Source: Klebsiella pneumoniae (GTDB lineage: Bacteria; Pseudomonadota; Gammaproteobacteria; Eutrophobiales; Eutrophobiaceae). Taken from it: DNA of 64,000 nucleotides. This document shows, piece by piece, positions 35,051 to 44,597 of this stretch. Position numbers and translations under genes: made by a program. Where the stretch lies: assembly GCA_945878555.1 (NCBI GenBank), contig CAMDWI010000003.1, positions 84,287-148,286 on the forward strand. Direction: 5' to 3'. Position 1 is the stretch's first letter. Each line of letters starts with the position of its first letter. Below the pieces are notes generated by a model that was not told where the DNA came from, ran no database searches, and saw only the letters and a program-made list of their open reading frames with translations.

Positions 35051-35449
35051 ATGAATTATCCGGAATGGATTAACGCTATAAAATGGGGAAGTGATGGCCT
35101 GGTGCCTGCCGTTGCCCAGGATCATGAAACCGGCACCTTGCTAACCCAGGCCTGGATGAACCGTGAGGCCCTGGAAAAAACCTTGCAAATGGGTCGTGCC
35201 GTATACTGGTCGCGTTCACGGCAGCAACTCTGGATCAAGGGCGAGATCTCCGGTCACGTTCAGGAAGTCAACGAAATCCGGACCGACTGCGACAGGGATA
35301 CCATCCTGTTATCGGTAAAACAGGTCGGCGGCATAGCCTGTCATACGGGCCGCTACAGCTGTTTTTTTAATCGGCTGGAAAACGGACGCTGGGTAGAGGT
35401 TGAGCCGGTCATACGTGACCCGGAGCAGATATACGGCCAGCAAGAATAA
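35051..35449 (+). CDS. hisI: Phosphoribosyl-AMP cyclohydrolase HisI
   Basis: A 132-residue zinc enzyme that opens the ring of PR-AMP. Metal-binding Cys and Asp are in DCDRDTI and [21 protein letters not shown] and [14 protein letters not shown](I)SG blocks are typical. It is separate from HisE, as in pseudomonads, whereas enterics fuse them. Confidence 0.95.
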   Translation: MNYPEWINAIKWGSDGLVPAVAQDHETGTLLTQAWMNREALEKTLQMGRAVYWSRSRQQLWIKGEISGHVQEVNEIRTDCDRDTILLSVKQVGGIACHTGRYSCFFNRLENGRWVEVEPVIRDPEQIYGQQE

Positions 35450-35471
35450 TACTGACTGGAAACGAACAGCT

Positions 35472-35798
35472 ATGACAACGATACTCGACAAAATCAGCGC
35501 TGTACTGGAACAAAGGAAACAGGGCGATCCTGAAACCTCCTATGTTTCCAGTCTGTATCATCGTGGAACCGACGTAATCCTGAAAAAACTGGGCGAGGAG
35601 GCAACCGAGGTCATTATTGCCGCAAAAAACCCTGATAAACAGGCAGTTATCCATGAAATGGCCGACCTCTGGTTTCACTCGTTGATCCTCTTGAGTGCAC
35701 TCGATCTAAAACCGGCCGACATACTGGCGGAGCTGGATCGAAGGTCAGGCGTATCCGGTCTGAAAGAAAAGCAGAATCGCCAAGAGAAACAGGTATAA
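35472..35798 (+). CDS. hisE: Phosphoribosyl-ATP pyrophosphatase HisE
   Basis: From ATG 35472 a 108-residue all-alpha MazG-like enzyme that hydrolyses PR-ATP. The metal-binding pattern KKLGEEATEVIIAAK and HEMADLWFHSLILL is clear. The frame runs upstream to 35400 inside hisI and is not needed. It lies 22 bp after hisI and just before tatA. Confidence 0.95.
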   Translation: MTTILDKISAVLEQRKQGDPETSYVSSLYHRGTDVILKKLGEEATEVIIAAKNPDKQAVIHEMADLWFHSLILLSALDLKPADILAELDRRSGVSGLKEKQNRQEKQV

Positions 35799-35837
35799 TC
35801 TGAAAATTGCCATTCTGGAGTGATTTGGAGGAAATCT

Positions 35838-36074
35838 ATGGGAATCAGCATTCCACAACTACTGATAATTCTGTTGATCACAGCCCTGTTGTTCGGCACC
35901 AAAAAGCTGAAAAATATCGGCAGCGATCTGGGTTCCGCACTGAAAGGATTCAAGAAGGCCATGCGTGACGATGAACACGATACCGCCGATACTGAAACCG
36001 GCAAGCTGCAGGACAAGGTGAACGACGCCGCTCAAGAGACAAGTCAGACCCGTAAAAACGAGGAACAGGTTTGA
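35838..36074 (+). CDS. tatA: Twin-arginine translocase subunit TatA
   Basis: A 78-residue pore-forming Tat subunit: one N-terminal helix ([20 protein letters not shown]), an amphipathic helix with [15 protein letters not shown], and an acidic-hydrophilic tail. ATG 35838 follows a strong GGAGGA, which decides the start over an upstream GTG/ATG in the same frame. Confidence 0.95.
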   Translation: MGISIPQLLIILLITALLFGTKKLKNIGSDLGSALKGFKKAMRDDEHDTADTETGKLQDKVNDAAQETSQTRKNEEQV

Positions 36075-36155
36075 TCGCAGTGTCTGCCTTGTCCTTGCCT
36101 GTTCAACCCGCATTACCCTGCAGACAGCATATTATAGCCTGACGGATCCCCGCCA

Positions 36156-36455
36156 ATGTTTGATATCAGTTTCTGGGAGCTTGCCGTAGTCGGTGTCATT
36201 GCCTTGCTTGTTGTCGGGCCGGAGAAGCTTCCTGTGCTGGTGCGTGATGTCAGCAAATGGGCCCGGAAAATCCGGCGCATCGTCAGTGAAACACGCTATG
36301 AACTTGAGCGTGAACTTGATTTTGAGGAAGAGCGTCGCAAACTGAACAGCCAGAAACGAAACCTGCGCGGCGCAATTGACGAACTGGACGAACTGATGGA
36401 GATCGCCCCGGACAAGGATCCTGACACGATAAAAAAGCAGGACCTGCCAGGATAA
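36156..36455 (+). CDS. tatB: Twin-arginine translocase subunit TatB
   Basis: A 99-residue substrate-receptor subunit with the diagnostic MFDISFWELAVVGVIALLVVGPEKLP (in part) N-terminal helix and a charged amphipathic and coiled region. It sits between tatA and tatC. It is shorter than E. coli TatB (171 residues), with the tail reduced, which is common. Confidence 0.93.
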   Translation: MFDISFWELAVVGVIALLVVGPEKLPVLVRDVSKWARKIRRIVSETRYELERELDFEEERRKLNSQKRNLRGAIDELDELMEIAPDKDPDTIKKQDLPG

Positions 36456-36468
36456 GTGAACCGGTTCC

Positions 36469-37233
36469 ATGAGCCAGGACGACCAGACCACGCAGCCGGA
36501 GTCAGATCATGAACAGCCCTTGATATCCCATCTGGCTGAGCTGAGGACCCGGCTGATAAACGCCTTGCTGGGTGTTACCGTGGTATTCCTGTGTCTGGCA
36601 CCCTTCTCCACTGAAATCTATCACATCATTGCGACGCCGTTGATAAGCAAACTACCGGCGGGGACCAACATGATTGCAACCGAGGTTGCCTCCCCGTTTC
36701 TGGTTCCGTTCAAACTGACCATGTATGCCGCCGTATTTATCACGATGCCATACCTGCTCTACCAGATATGGTCATTTATTGCACCCGGACTGTATAAAAA
36801 CGAAAAGCGTTTCGCCATCCCGTTGCTGGTATCCAGCATACTCCTGTTTTATGCAGGAACGGCCTTCGCCTACTTCGTCGTGTTTCCGCTGGTTTTTGCC
36901 TTCTTTGCCTCGGTTACTCCTGAAGGTGTGGCCATGATGACCGACATTAGTCATTATCTGGATTTTATTCTGAAGATGTTTTTTTCTTTCGGTCTGGCAT
37001 TTGAGGTCCCGATTGCCACCATATTACTGGTAGCAACGGGAATGGTCTCGATTGAAGGGATGAAGGAAAAACGTCCCTACATCATCATCGGTGCGTTTGT
37101 GATAGGTATGATACTGACACCGCCGGACGTGTTGTCCCAGTTTTTACTCGCTACGCCGATGCTGGTGCTGTTTGAACTGGGACTATATTTTAGCCGCTAT
37201 TTTGTCACCGCCGAAAACAAGGAGGACGACTAA
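36469..37233 (+). CDS. tatC: Twin-arginine translocase subunit TatC
   Basis: A 254-residue six-helix core receptor for twin-arginine signal peptides. Recognisable blocks are PLISHLAELRTRLINALL, SPFLVPFKLTMYAAVFITMPYLLYQIWSFIAPGLY (in part), and GMILTPPDVLSQFLLATPM. The hisAFIE-tatABC order is common in pseudomonads and other gammaproteobacteria. Confidence 0.96.
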   Translation: MSQDDQTTQPESDHEQPLISHLAELRTRLINALLGVTVVFLCLAPFSTEIYHIIATPLISKLPAGTNMIATEVASPFLVPFKLTMYAAVFITMPYLLYQIWSFIAPGLYKNEKRFAIPLLVSSILLFYAGTAFAYFVVFPLVFAFFASVTPEGVAMMTDISHYLDFILKMFFSFGLAFEVPIATILLVATGMVSIEGMKEKRPYIIIGAFVIGMILTPPDVLSQFLLATPMLVLFELGLYFSRYFVTAENKEDD

Positions 37234-37249
37234 TCACCCTTGTGCTGGC

Positions 37250-37678
37250 TTATCCCTGTCTCCAGGGCAGACGATGATATCGCCAGCCGTTCAGGTTTCC
37301 CCGCTGCCCACTTGCATCCAGATCACCCTCAAATCCCCCCGCAATATTAATTACCGAGACAAATCCGTTTTCTGCCAGGCAGATGGCAGCCGCCATAGAA
37401 CGTTTACCGCTCCGGCACATGGCCAGGATCGTCATCTGCTCAGGCGGAACAACACGGTCAGGCATGGCCTCCAGGGCCTGGCGTACCTTGCTGACAAATC
37501 CGGGGTCTACCTTCCAATCAGGGACTTCCTGCCAGGCTATATTAATAGCGGATACGGGATGGCCCACATATTCAAATTCGAATCGCGAACGCACATCGAG
37601 TAGAACAGCTGATTTGTCAGCGCGTAGCCGTTCGAACGCCTGCGGCGGGTCAATTTCGGTTATCTGGTTGCTGGGCAT
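37250..37678 (-). CDS. Rhodanese-like domain protein
   Basis: A 142-residue single-domain sulfurtransferase-like protein. It has the substrate-side LLDVRSRFEFEYVGHP and the active-site loop with Cys in ILAMCRSGKRSMAAA. It probably carries persulfide sulfur, but the acceptor is unknown. It converges on tatC with only 16 bp between the genes and is divergent from ilvE. Confidence 0.85.
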   Translation of the reverse strand: MPSNQITEIDPPQAFERLRADKSAVLLDVRSRFEFEYVGHPVSAINIAWQEVPDWKVDPGFVSKVRQALEAMPDRVVPPEQMTILAMCRSGKRSMAAAICLAENGFVSVINIAGGFEGDLDASGQRGNLNGWRYHRLPWRQG

Positions 37679-37865
37679 TTGGTTACAGTTTGTATCCGGC
37701 TTTGTGTGTTGGCAATTGCCGCATTATGCCTGTCATGCGGACAAATAAAAACTGCCGCTAGGGGCAATACTCCGCATCAAACACGTTAATCACAATGGCA
37801 GAAACCGGCTAAATGTGGTGCAATACGCGTTTTCAGATTAATGACAGACCACAGGAGATTAAACG

Positions 37866-38786
37866 ATGTCGATGGATGACCGTGATGGTGTCATCTGGCT
37901 GGACGGCAAATCATTGCCCTGGCGTGATGCAAAGGTCCATGTACTGACCCACACTCTGCATTATGGCATGGGAGTGTTTGAAGGCATCCGTGCCTACAGG
38001 ACCGCCAACGGAACAGCGGTGTTCCGGCTGGACGAGCATATGGACCGTTTATTTAATTCTGCGCACATCATGCGCATGCCAATGCCGTTCGCGAAACCGG
38101 TGGTTCGTCAGGCAATCCTGGATGTGTTGCGTGACAACAAGCTCGCCTCGGCGTATATCAGACCCGTCTGTTTTTATGGCTCCGAAGGTATGGGGTTGCG
38201 CGCTGACAATCTGAAAACCCATGTTGCAGTTGCGGCGTGGGAATGGGGAGCGTATCTGGGCCCCGAGGCCCTTGAGAAAGGTATCCGTATCAAGACATCT
38301 TCCTACACGCGTCATCATGTCAATATTTCAATGTGCAAGGCCAAGGCCAACGGTCACTACATCAACTCCATGCTTGCATTCCAGGAAGCGCATGAAAATG
38401 GTTACGATGAGGCCCTGTTGCTCGACAGTGAAGGTTATGTTGCTGAAGGCAGTGCGGAAAATATCTTCATCGTGCGTAATGGCATCCTCTATACGCCGGA
38501 TCTTACCTCCGCGCTCGAAGGTATTACCCGAGACAGTATTGTTGAGCTGGCCAAACAGTGTGGCTATACCGTAAAGGAAAAACGCATCACCCGTGATGAA
38601 GTCTATATCGCGGATGAGGCTTTTTTTACCGGGACCGCTGCCGAGGTAACACCGATACGCGAGGCCGACAATCGTACAATAGGGTCCGGCGCCCGGGGCC
38701 CGGTTACCACCAGATTGCAGGCCCTGTACCTTGACTGTGTGAACGGCCGCAGCAAGGAACATATGAGCTGGTTGACTTTTGTATAA
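37866..38786 (+). CDS. ilvE: Branched-chain amino-acid aminotransferase IlvE
   Basis: A 306-residue fold-type IV PLP enzyme that makes Leu, Ile and Val from their keto acids. Typical are HTLHYGMGVFEGIRAY, CKAKANGHYINSMLAFQEA (with the Schiff-base Lys), GYVAEGSAENIFIV and FFTGTAAEVTPIREAD. It has an AGGAG-type ribosome-binding site 8 bases upstream. Confidence 0.95.
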   Translation: MSMDDRDGVIWLDGKSLPWRDAKVHVLTHTLHYGMGVFEGIRAYRTANGTAVFRLDEHMDRLFNSAHIMRMPMPFAKPVVRQAILDVLRDNKLASAYIRPVCFYGSEGMGLRADNLKTHVAVAAWEWGAYLGPEALEKGIRIKTSSYTRHHVNISMCKAKANGHYINSMLAFQEAHENGYDEALLLDSEGYVAEGSAENIFIVRNGILYTPDLTSALEGITRDSIVELAKQCGYTVKEKRITRDEVYIADEAFFTGTAAEVTPIREADNRTIGSGARGPVTTRLQALYLDCVNGRSKEHMSWLTFV

Positions 38787-38807
38787 TCAATTCGGGTAAT
38801 TACTGAT

Positions 38808-39005
38808 ATGGCTACGAACTTGAAGGGTGACAAGACACCTAATGACAGGACCATCTACGAAGTACGGCGCGGCGATCTGCCCCTGCATTGCCCCCTGCCG
38901 GAAATGAGCCTGTGGAATTCTCATCCGCGGGTGTACCTGCCGATAGAAACCAGCGGCAAGGCGAAGTGCCCCTATTGCGGTACGGATTTTGTCCTGAAGG
39001 AATAA
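38808..39005 (+). CDS. Zinc-finger (zf-CHCC) domain protein
   Basis: A 65-residue protein with one His/Cys zinc site: LHCPLPE, WNSHPRVYLPI and CPYCGTDFVL. It belongs to the NDUFS6-like zf-CHCC family that commonly follows ilvE in beta- and gammaproteobacteria. Its role is not established. It lies 21 bp after ilvE and 12 bp before the ELM1-like gene. Confidence 0.85.
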   Translation: MATNLKGDKTPNDRTIYEVRRGDLPLHCPLPEMSLWNSHPRVYLPIETSGKAKCPYCGTDFVLKE

Positions 39006-39017
39006 TCGGTTCCCGGT

Positions 39018-39959
39018 TTGAGCGCCTATCATAAGCCCATTACACTCTGGCGTATCTCCGATGGCAAGGCCGGACACGACGCCCAAAGCCGGGGACTGAC
39101 AACAGCGCTTGGCCGGATCGTAAGCTGCGAAGTTTTTGACATCAATATCACTCCACAAACCGGGTACTGGTCTGCCCTTTTCGGCCCGGGGCCAGACGCT
39201 GCACGTGAACTACCCGACCCGGATCTTATTATCGGCGCGGGACACAGGACGCATCTGCCAATGTTGAGGGCCAGGCGTGCTCGCGGCGGACATACCATCG
39301 TTATAATGAAACCGACATTGCCCACCCGCTGGTTCGACCTCTGTTTTATCCCGGAACACGACCATCCGCCGGACCAGAAAAATATCAAAACAACCCGGGG
39401 AGCAATCAATACTATCGTCCCGTCCCCTGTCCGCGATCCGGACACAGGCCTGATTCTGATAGGCGGCCCGTCACGACATTACCACTGGGATGAAAACAGG
39501 CTACTGTTGCAACTGCTGCATATTACAGAGCGGTCCTCCATGCGCTGGGATGTAACCGACTCCCCGCGGACGCCGGACTCTACCCGGGAGCGACTGTCAA
39601 AAACTGTCAGCCACAATCTGGTATTTACCCCGTACAACAAGACTCAACCCGGCTGGGTTGGGACGCATCTACATACCTGCGGACAGGTCTGGGTGACAGA
39701 AGACAGCGTATCCATGCTGTATGAAGCACTCTCTTCCGGTAGCGCAGTCGGGCTGCTGGATATGCCTGCCAGAAAAAATTCTGATCGTATCGCAAATGCC
39801 ACTCGTCACCTGGCAGAAGAAGGCCTGATTACTACCTATGAAAACTGGGCCTCAACTGGCGCGCTGAAGCCGCCCGCTGCGCCTTTGTACGAGGCCGCCC
39901 GCTGCGCCCGGATTGTGGCAGAAGAATTTGCGCTGCCTCTGCAAAAGTCTGCCTCATGA
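39018..39959 (+). CDS. Mitochondrial fission ELM1-like protein
   Basis: A 313-residue protein of the family named after plant ELM1. The opening LWRISDGKAGHDAQSRGL and the later IGAGHRTHLPML, LILIGGPSRHYHW and GQVWVTEDSVSMLYEAL are typical. The fold is probably GT-B-like, and bacterial members sit in LPS/glycan loci, as here before a GT4 glycosyltransferase. The start is a TTG at 39018 without a strong ribosome-binding site, so a few N-terminal residues are uncertain. It overlaps the next gene by 4 bp. Confidence 0.8.
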   Translation: MSAYHKPITLWRISDGKAGHDAQSRGLTTALGRIVSCEVFDINITPQTGYWSALFGPGPDAARELPDPDLIIGAGHRTHLPMLRARRARGGHTIVIMKPTLPTRWFDLCFIPEHDHPPDQKNIKTTRGAINTIVPSPVRDPDTGLILIGGPSRHYHWDENRLLLQLLHITERSSMRWDVTDSPRTPDSTRERLSKTVSHNLVFTPYNKTQPGWVGTHLHTCGQVWVTEDSVSMLYEALSSGSAVGLLDMPARKNSDRIANATRHLAEEGLITTYENWASTGALKPPAAPLYEAARCARIVAEEFALPLQKSAS

Positions 39960-41071
39960 ACAGATTGACGGTCATCCAGACCTTGCCTGCCCTGAATACG
40001 GGAGGTGTTGAGCGCGGCACAGTGGAGGTCGCCGCCGAGCTCGTCAGACGCGGGCATCGTTCAATCGTTGTGTCCGCCGGTGGGGAACTGCTGGATGAAC
40101 TGAAGGCCTGCGGCAGTGAGCACATCGCGTTACCGATCGGAAAAAAATCACTGACCACTCTCAAATATATATCGCAATTGAGGAAGATCTGCCGCACAAA
40201 TACAGCAGATATTCTCCATGCACGATCCCGCTTGCCCGCATGGATCAGTTATCTGGCATGGAAAGGCATGAGCCCGGCTGCACGGCCCCGTTTTGTCACC
40301 AGCGTGCATGGCCCTTACAGTGTCAATTATTACAGTAAAATCATGACGTCGGGTGAACGCGTCATTGCGGTCTCCGGGTTTATACGGTCTTATATTGAAG
40401 AAAACTACCCGGATATTGACAGGCAACGGATCACCGTTATCCCGCGCGGCGTCAGTCAATCAGGCTATCCGTATGGTTACCGGCCGGATGCTTCCTGGAC
40501 GCAGCAGTGGAACGCCCAGTATCCCGGGTTGCAAGACAAGATTTTGATTACACTGCCTGGCAGGCTAACGCGCTGGAAAGGACAGGAAGATTTTTTGCGT
40601 ATATTCTCTGACCTGCCGGATAATATTCCACTGCACGGACTGATTGTGGGCGGGCCGCACCCGCGAAAACAGCCTTACCTGGACGAACTGAAAACAATGG
40701 CCCGCGAGCTGGGCCTGGAGCAGCGCATCACCTTTGCCGGTCACAGGACAGATCTGAAACAAATCATGAGTATATCCACTATCGTCATGTCACTGTCTGG
40801 CGAACCCGAGGCCTTTGGCAGAACGGTACTTGAGGCCCTTTGCCTTGGCACACCCGTAATCGCCTATGCGCACGGTGGTGCCCGTGAAATACTTGAGCAG
40901 ATCTTTCCGGAGGGCATGGTGTCCTGTCATGATATCCGTGCGGTAACGGAACGGATATTACAGTTTCTGCAACAACGACCTGTGGTACCTGATCAAAATC
41001 CATTTACCCTGCAAGCCATGCTGGACAGCACGATGAATCTATATGAGGCCCTGGCCAGGACATCCCCATGA
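39956..41071 (+). CDS. Glycosyltransferase family 4 protein (LPS core/O-antigen)
   Basis: A 371-residue GT-B enzyme. It has an N-terminal acceptor-domain glycine loop (LPALNTGGVERGTVEVA), a donor-domain start ITLPGRLTRWKGQEDFL and the E-x7-E region SGEPEAFGRTVLEALCLGTPVIAY. It is probably a retaining transferase that adds a sugar to the LPS core or O-antigen. It overlaps both its neighbours by 4 bp, so it is tightly cotranscribed with the ELM1-like gene and the ligase. Confidence 0.87.
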   Translation: MNRLTVIQTLPALNTGGVERGTVEVAAELVRRGHRSIVVSAGGELLDELKACGSEHIALPIGKKSLTTLKYISQLRKICRTNTADILHARSRLPAWISYLAWKGMSPAARPRFVTSVHGPYSVNYYSKIMTSGERVIAVSGFIRSYIEENYPDIDRQRITVIPRGVSQSGYPYGYRPDASWTQQWNAQYPGLQDKILITLPGRLTRWKGQEDFLRIFSDLPDNIPLHGLIVGGPHPRKQPYLDELKTMARELGLEQRITFAGHRTDLKQIMSISTIVMSLSGEPEAFGRTVLEALCLGTPVIAYAHGGAREILEQIFPEGMVSCHDIRAVTERILQFLQQRPVVPDQNPFTLQAMLDSTMNLYEALARTSP

Positions 41072-42351
41072 GTACAGGCACCCTGCCGCTGCAACAAAGA
41101 CCTGTACAGGTCAGGGCATGGTTAAAATCTAATCTTGCACTGGTTTTGTTGCTGCTGACACTGCTGCTTTTTGCCAGCAAGTCTCTTTATAACCTTCCGG
41201 TTGCCATCATGGCGCTGCTGGGCTTGTGGCGCAGTATAAGCAGGTCTCACGCTGTTTTTTCAGATCCGGCGATTCGAACTTACGTTATATTGTTCATGTC
41301 CTTATGGCTGCCCCTGCTATTTTCCTTGCCGGATGCTGTTAATGTCAGTCATTCAGCAAGGACTGTATTTCCCTATTTAAGATTCCTGTTTATGGGTATC
41401 TATGTGCTGAATGAACGTCATCGCATAAAAATCTTCCCGCTGTTGCAACAGATTTCATTCCTGATAGCCATTTTCTGGGCGCTGGATGCAGTTGTCCAGT
41501 ATCTCGTCGGGTACAACCTGTTTGGTTACCCCTATGAACAGGGCCACATTACCGGCATGTTTTATCCAGACAATACGATTACCCATATACTCGCCGCACT
41601 GTCTCCCCTTTACTTTGACTCTGTTCGCCGCTACGCCAGCAAATATCCTGTTGCCTGGCTCCTGATCCTGCCCGTTTTTGCTGTGGTCCTGCTTGGAGGC
41701 AGGCGGGCAGCCTGGATCATGCTGGCAATAAGTGTTACTGGATACCTTTATTTCCTGCTGCGTTACACCAACACGTGGCAGACTGCCCGTAACTATTTAC
41801 TACTGACAGGATTTGCCTGCGTAGCCACGCTGGCCTTGCTGGTAAATAACAATCCGTCATTACAGACCCGGCTTGAAACCACGGCTGGACTTTTCAGTCT
41901 GGACTATGAGCTTGCCGACCAGGCAACGGCCAGACGTCTGCCGATCTGGGAAACCTCGGTTGAGATAATACGCGACCACTGGTTTAACGGCATTGGCCCG
42001 CGTGGCTTCAGGCATGTTTATCAGCAGTACAGCACCGAAGACAATTACTTTCACGAGATTGGCACTACACACCCTCACCAGTTGCTGCTCGAGGTGCTGA
42101 CGGAAACGGGTGTCCTGGGCCTGGCCGGATTACTGGTGTTTGCCTGGGTGTTCTGTAGATATTTTCTGACCGCCACGCATTTGCCACTGGTCTACCCGGC
42201 GGTTATCTCCGTTCTGGTTATTACTTTTCCACTCAGTTCCAGTCTCGCATTTTATGGCTCCTACTGGTCAACGGTTATCTGGTGGTTCCTGCTTTACTCG
42301 TTCCTGGCTTTATCTCCCGCAGTGCTACCTCATGCTACCACTTCGACATGA
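41068..42351 (+). CDS. O-antigen ligase family protein (WaaL-like)
   Basis: A 427-residue polytopic membrane protein with ten or more hydrophobic segments. Conserved elements are LGGRRAAWIML and the long periplasmic loop with NGIGPRGFRHVYQQY and THPHQLLLEVLTETG, whose His is the usual catalytic residue. It would join O-antigen or another glycan to lipid A core in the periplasm. Its stop shares ATGA with the next gene. Confidence 0.86.
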   Translation: MSTGTLPLQQRPVQVRAWLKSNLALVLLLLTLLLFASKSLYNLPVAIMALLGLWRSISRSHAVFSDPAIRTYVILFMSLWLPLLFSLPDAVNVSHSARTVFPYLRFLFMGIYVLNERHRIKIFPLLQQISFLIAIFWALDAVVQYLVGYNLFGYPYEQGHITGMFYPDNTITHILAALSPLYFDSVRRYASKYPVAWLLILPVFAVVLLGGRRAAWIMLAISVTGYLYFLLRYTNTWQTARNYLLLTGFACVATLALLVNNNPSLQTRLETTAGLFSLDYELADQATARRLPIWETSVEIIRDHWFNGIGPRGFRHVYQQYSTEDNYFHEIGTTHPHQLLLEVLTETGVLGLAGLLVFAWVFCRYFLTATHLPLVYPAVISVLVITFPLSSSLAFYGSYWSTVIWWFLLYSFLALSPAVLPHATTST

Positions 42352-43322
42352 GTATACTGATAATCAAAATGGGGGCGCTGGGCGATGTGATTATGTCAAC
42401 CTCGATCATCAGAAAGATTATCGAACATCATGCCGGCCAACGCGTCACGCTGTTAACCTCTCCCGGTTATGCCCACCTGTTTCTGGATTGGCCCGATCTT
42501 GCTGTGCATGCCCTGCCGCGCAAAGGCTTGCTGGCAATGATACAAACCCTGGTATGGATAAGAAATAATCACTACGCACGTATCTACGATTTACAGTCCA
42601 GCGAGAGAACCGCCTTGATATGCCTGCTGTCCGGTGTTGCCGAACGTGCGGGTAACCATCCGGGGCCTGCCTATACGCTGCATCCACCCACACCCTATAA
42701 TGGCAGATACCATGCCGTAGAACGACTAAACGAGATCCTGGTCAGCGCCGGTGTAAGTCCTTGTCAGACCCCCCCTTTTTTGCCCGTAAGCGACGTATCA
42801 AAACTACGTATCCTCTCGTGGCTGGCTGACAAGGGACTTTCCGAGAAATCATTTGTGATTATGCATGCCGGCGCCAGTGCAAAACATCCGCAGAAGCGCT
42901 GGCCCCGATTTATGGAACTGGCTTTACGGCTTGAAGCGCTGGGCCTTAAAACAGTGTGGCTGGGCGGCAAGGAGGACGAGGCGCTTAACTCTGAACTGAC
43001 TGCACGATCAGGCATCAATTCGACATGCCAGTTTACCATCCAGGAAGAGGCTGAGCTGGGTCGCCATGCCCGGTTTGCTGTTACCAATGATTCAGCACCG
43101 ATGCATATTCTTTCCTGCTCCGGCATCCCTGTGTTCGGCCTGTTTGGGCCGACTGACTGGCGGCGCAGTCATGCGGTGGGGCAAAAAGACAATGTCATTG
43201 CGCTCGACGCCGGGCTGCAAGAAACAACATACAAGTTCGTGTCACGAGACCTGGCCGATTTATCAGTTACCCTGGTGCTGGACAGGATTGCCCGTTCCGG
43301 ACTATTGCCCGCATTAACATGA
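42348..43322 (+). CDS. Glycosyltransferase family 9 (ADP-heptose:LPS heptosyltransferase-like)
   Basis: From ATG 42348 a 324-residue GT9 enzyme. N-terminal ILIIKMGALGDVIMSTSIIRKI, the ADP-heptose site VIMHAGASAKHPQKRWP and TNDSAPMHILSCSGIPVFGLFGPT are diagnostic. The product would add a heptose to the inner core. The ATG overlaps the ligase stop as ATGA. The longer frame to 42282 is inside the ligase gene and rejected. Confidence 0.88.
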   Translation: MSILIIKMGALGDVIMSTSIIRKIIEHHAGQRVTLLTSPGYAHLFLDWPDLAVHALPRKGLLAMIQTLVWIRNNHYARIYDLQSSERTALICLLSGVAERAGNHPGPAYTLHPPTPYNGRYHAVERLNEILVSAGVSPCQTPPFLPVSDVSKLRILSWLADKGLSEKSFVIMHAGASAKHPQKRWPRFMELALRLEALGLKTVWLGGKEDEALNSELTARSGINSTCQFTIQEEAELGRHARFAVTNDSAPMHILSCSGIPVFGLFGPTDWRRSHAVGQKDNVIALDAGLQETTYKFVSRDLADLSVTLVLDRIARSGLLPALT

Positions 43323-44434
43323 ACAATAAGCCGCTGATTATCGTCTCCACACAGTGTTTTCCGCCCATCACTGGCGGCATTGAAACACTGATGTACTCAT
43401 TATGTAACGCGCTGTCTGCCGCAGGCAGACAGGTTTCTGTCTATGCTGATCATGACGCGGCAACCGAACGTGCATTTGATCAGCTACAACCTTTTTCCAT
43501 AAAACGTTATTCCGGCATCAAACCCTGGAGGCGACGAAAAAAAGCACGGGACGTTTTCCGTCACAGCTGCACAGAACAACAAACGCAACCGGTTCTAATC
43601 ACTGACAGCTGGAAAAGTCTCGAATATGTAAACACAGTACATTTTGCCAGTGTCCTGTGCCTGGTGCATGGCACTGAAATCCCGCTACACCCTGACCCAG
43701 CCAAACGCGAACGTATCCAGAACGCCTTTTCAAAGGCCCGCTTTATCGTCACAAATTCCAGATACACCGCCAGCCGCCTCACCGGCTATGTGAATGATTC
43801 AGATAAGGTCAGGGTGATACTGCCGGGAATCTCCGGGCCGCTCACTGACGATCTTGTCAATGCCCGTATAGCATCGAGGCTGGTCGACCATGATCCTGTG
43901 CTAATCACTCTGGCGCGGCTGGAAGAACGCAAAGGCCAGCTGGAAGTGATACGAATGCTTCCGGAACTGGTGCAGGAATTTCCCCGATTGCTTTATATCA
44001 TTGCCGGTGACGGCTCCTGTAAGAACCTGCTCGAACAGGAATCAATCCGCCTCGGAGTTCAGGAACACGTCGAGTTAACCGGCACGCTCGACGATCCGGA
44101 AAAATCCGCCTGGCTGAAGAACAGCACACTGTTTATCATGCCAGGAAAACTGGTTGGTGCAGACGTGGAAGGATTCGGGCTGGCCTATATTGAGGCGGCA
44201 CTGCATGGCATTCCATCGATAGCCTCCAGCGCAGGGGGTGCACCGGAAGCGGTATTACATGGACAAACAGGCCTGGTCGTGCCGGTTGATGACCGGGAAC
44301 AACTGCTGGATGCAACCAGATCACTGTTGCGTAACCGGCAGTATAGTCTTCAGCTCGGTAATAATGCCCACGTTCGCGCACTCAGCTTTCTCTGGAGGCA
44401 CAAATGTGCCGAGTATCTGCAATTACTGGACTAA
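43319..44434 (+). CDS. Glycosyltransferase family 4 protein (second)
   Basis: A 371-residue GT-B enzyme with N-terminal FPPITGGIETLMYSLCNALS, donor-domain TLARLEERKGQLEVIRMLPE and E-x7-E in VEGFGLAYIEAALHGIPSIAS followed by GGAPEAVLHGQTGLVVP. It is the last plus-strand gene of the LPS cluster and shares ATGA with the GT9 gene. Donor and acceptor sugars are unknown. Confidence 0.88.
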   Translation: MNNKPLIIVSTQCFPPITGGIETLMYSLCNALSAAGRQVSVYADHDAATERAFDQLQPFSIKRYSGIKPWRRRKKARDVFRHSCTEQQTQPVLITDSWKSLEYVNTVHFASVLCLVHGTEIPLHPDPAKRERIQNAFSKARFIVTNSRYTASRLTGYVNDSDKVRVILPGISGPLTDDLVNARIASRLVDHDPVLITLARLEERKGQLEVIRMLPELVQEFPRLLYIIAGDGSCKNLLEQESIRLGVQEHVELTGTLDDPEKSAWLKNSTLFIMPGKLVGADVEGFGLAYIEAALHGIPSIASSAGGAPEAVLHGQTGLVVPVDDREQLLDATRSLLRNRQYSLQLGNNAHVRALSFLWRHKCAEYLQLLD

Positions 44435-44597
44435 ACCACGGATACGCTCTTCGCTTTCATGAGACGTCGTTAATAATCATGACAGTCTGCGGGCAGCATA
44501 TACGTGGCAGCCGTATACAACGGATATTTGTAGTGAGTCTGGGCCGGGTAGACCCGGACGTATGATTACCAACTCGGGTGACACACTGAACAATTGT
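44435..44597. other. Convergent intergenic gap in the LPS cluster
   Basis: 163 bp between a plus-strand GT4 gene and a minus-strand GT9 gene. A short hairpin CCGGG/CCCGG (44544-44557) lies in the middle without a T-run. Nothing else is supportable. Confidence 0.4.
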
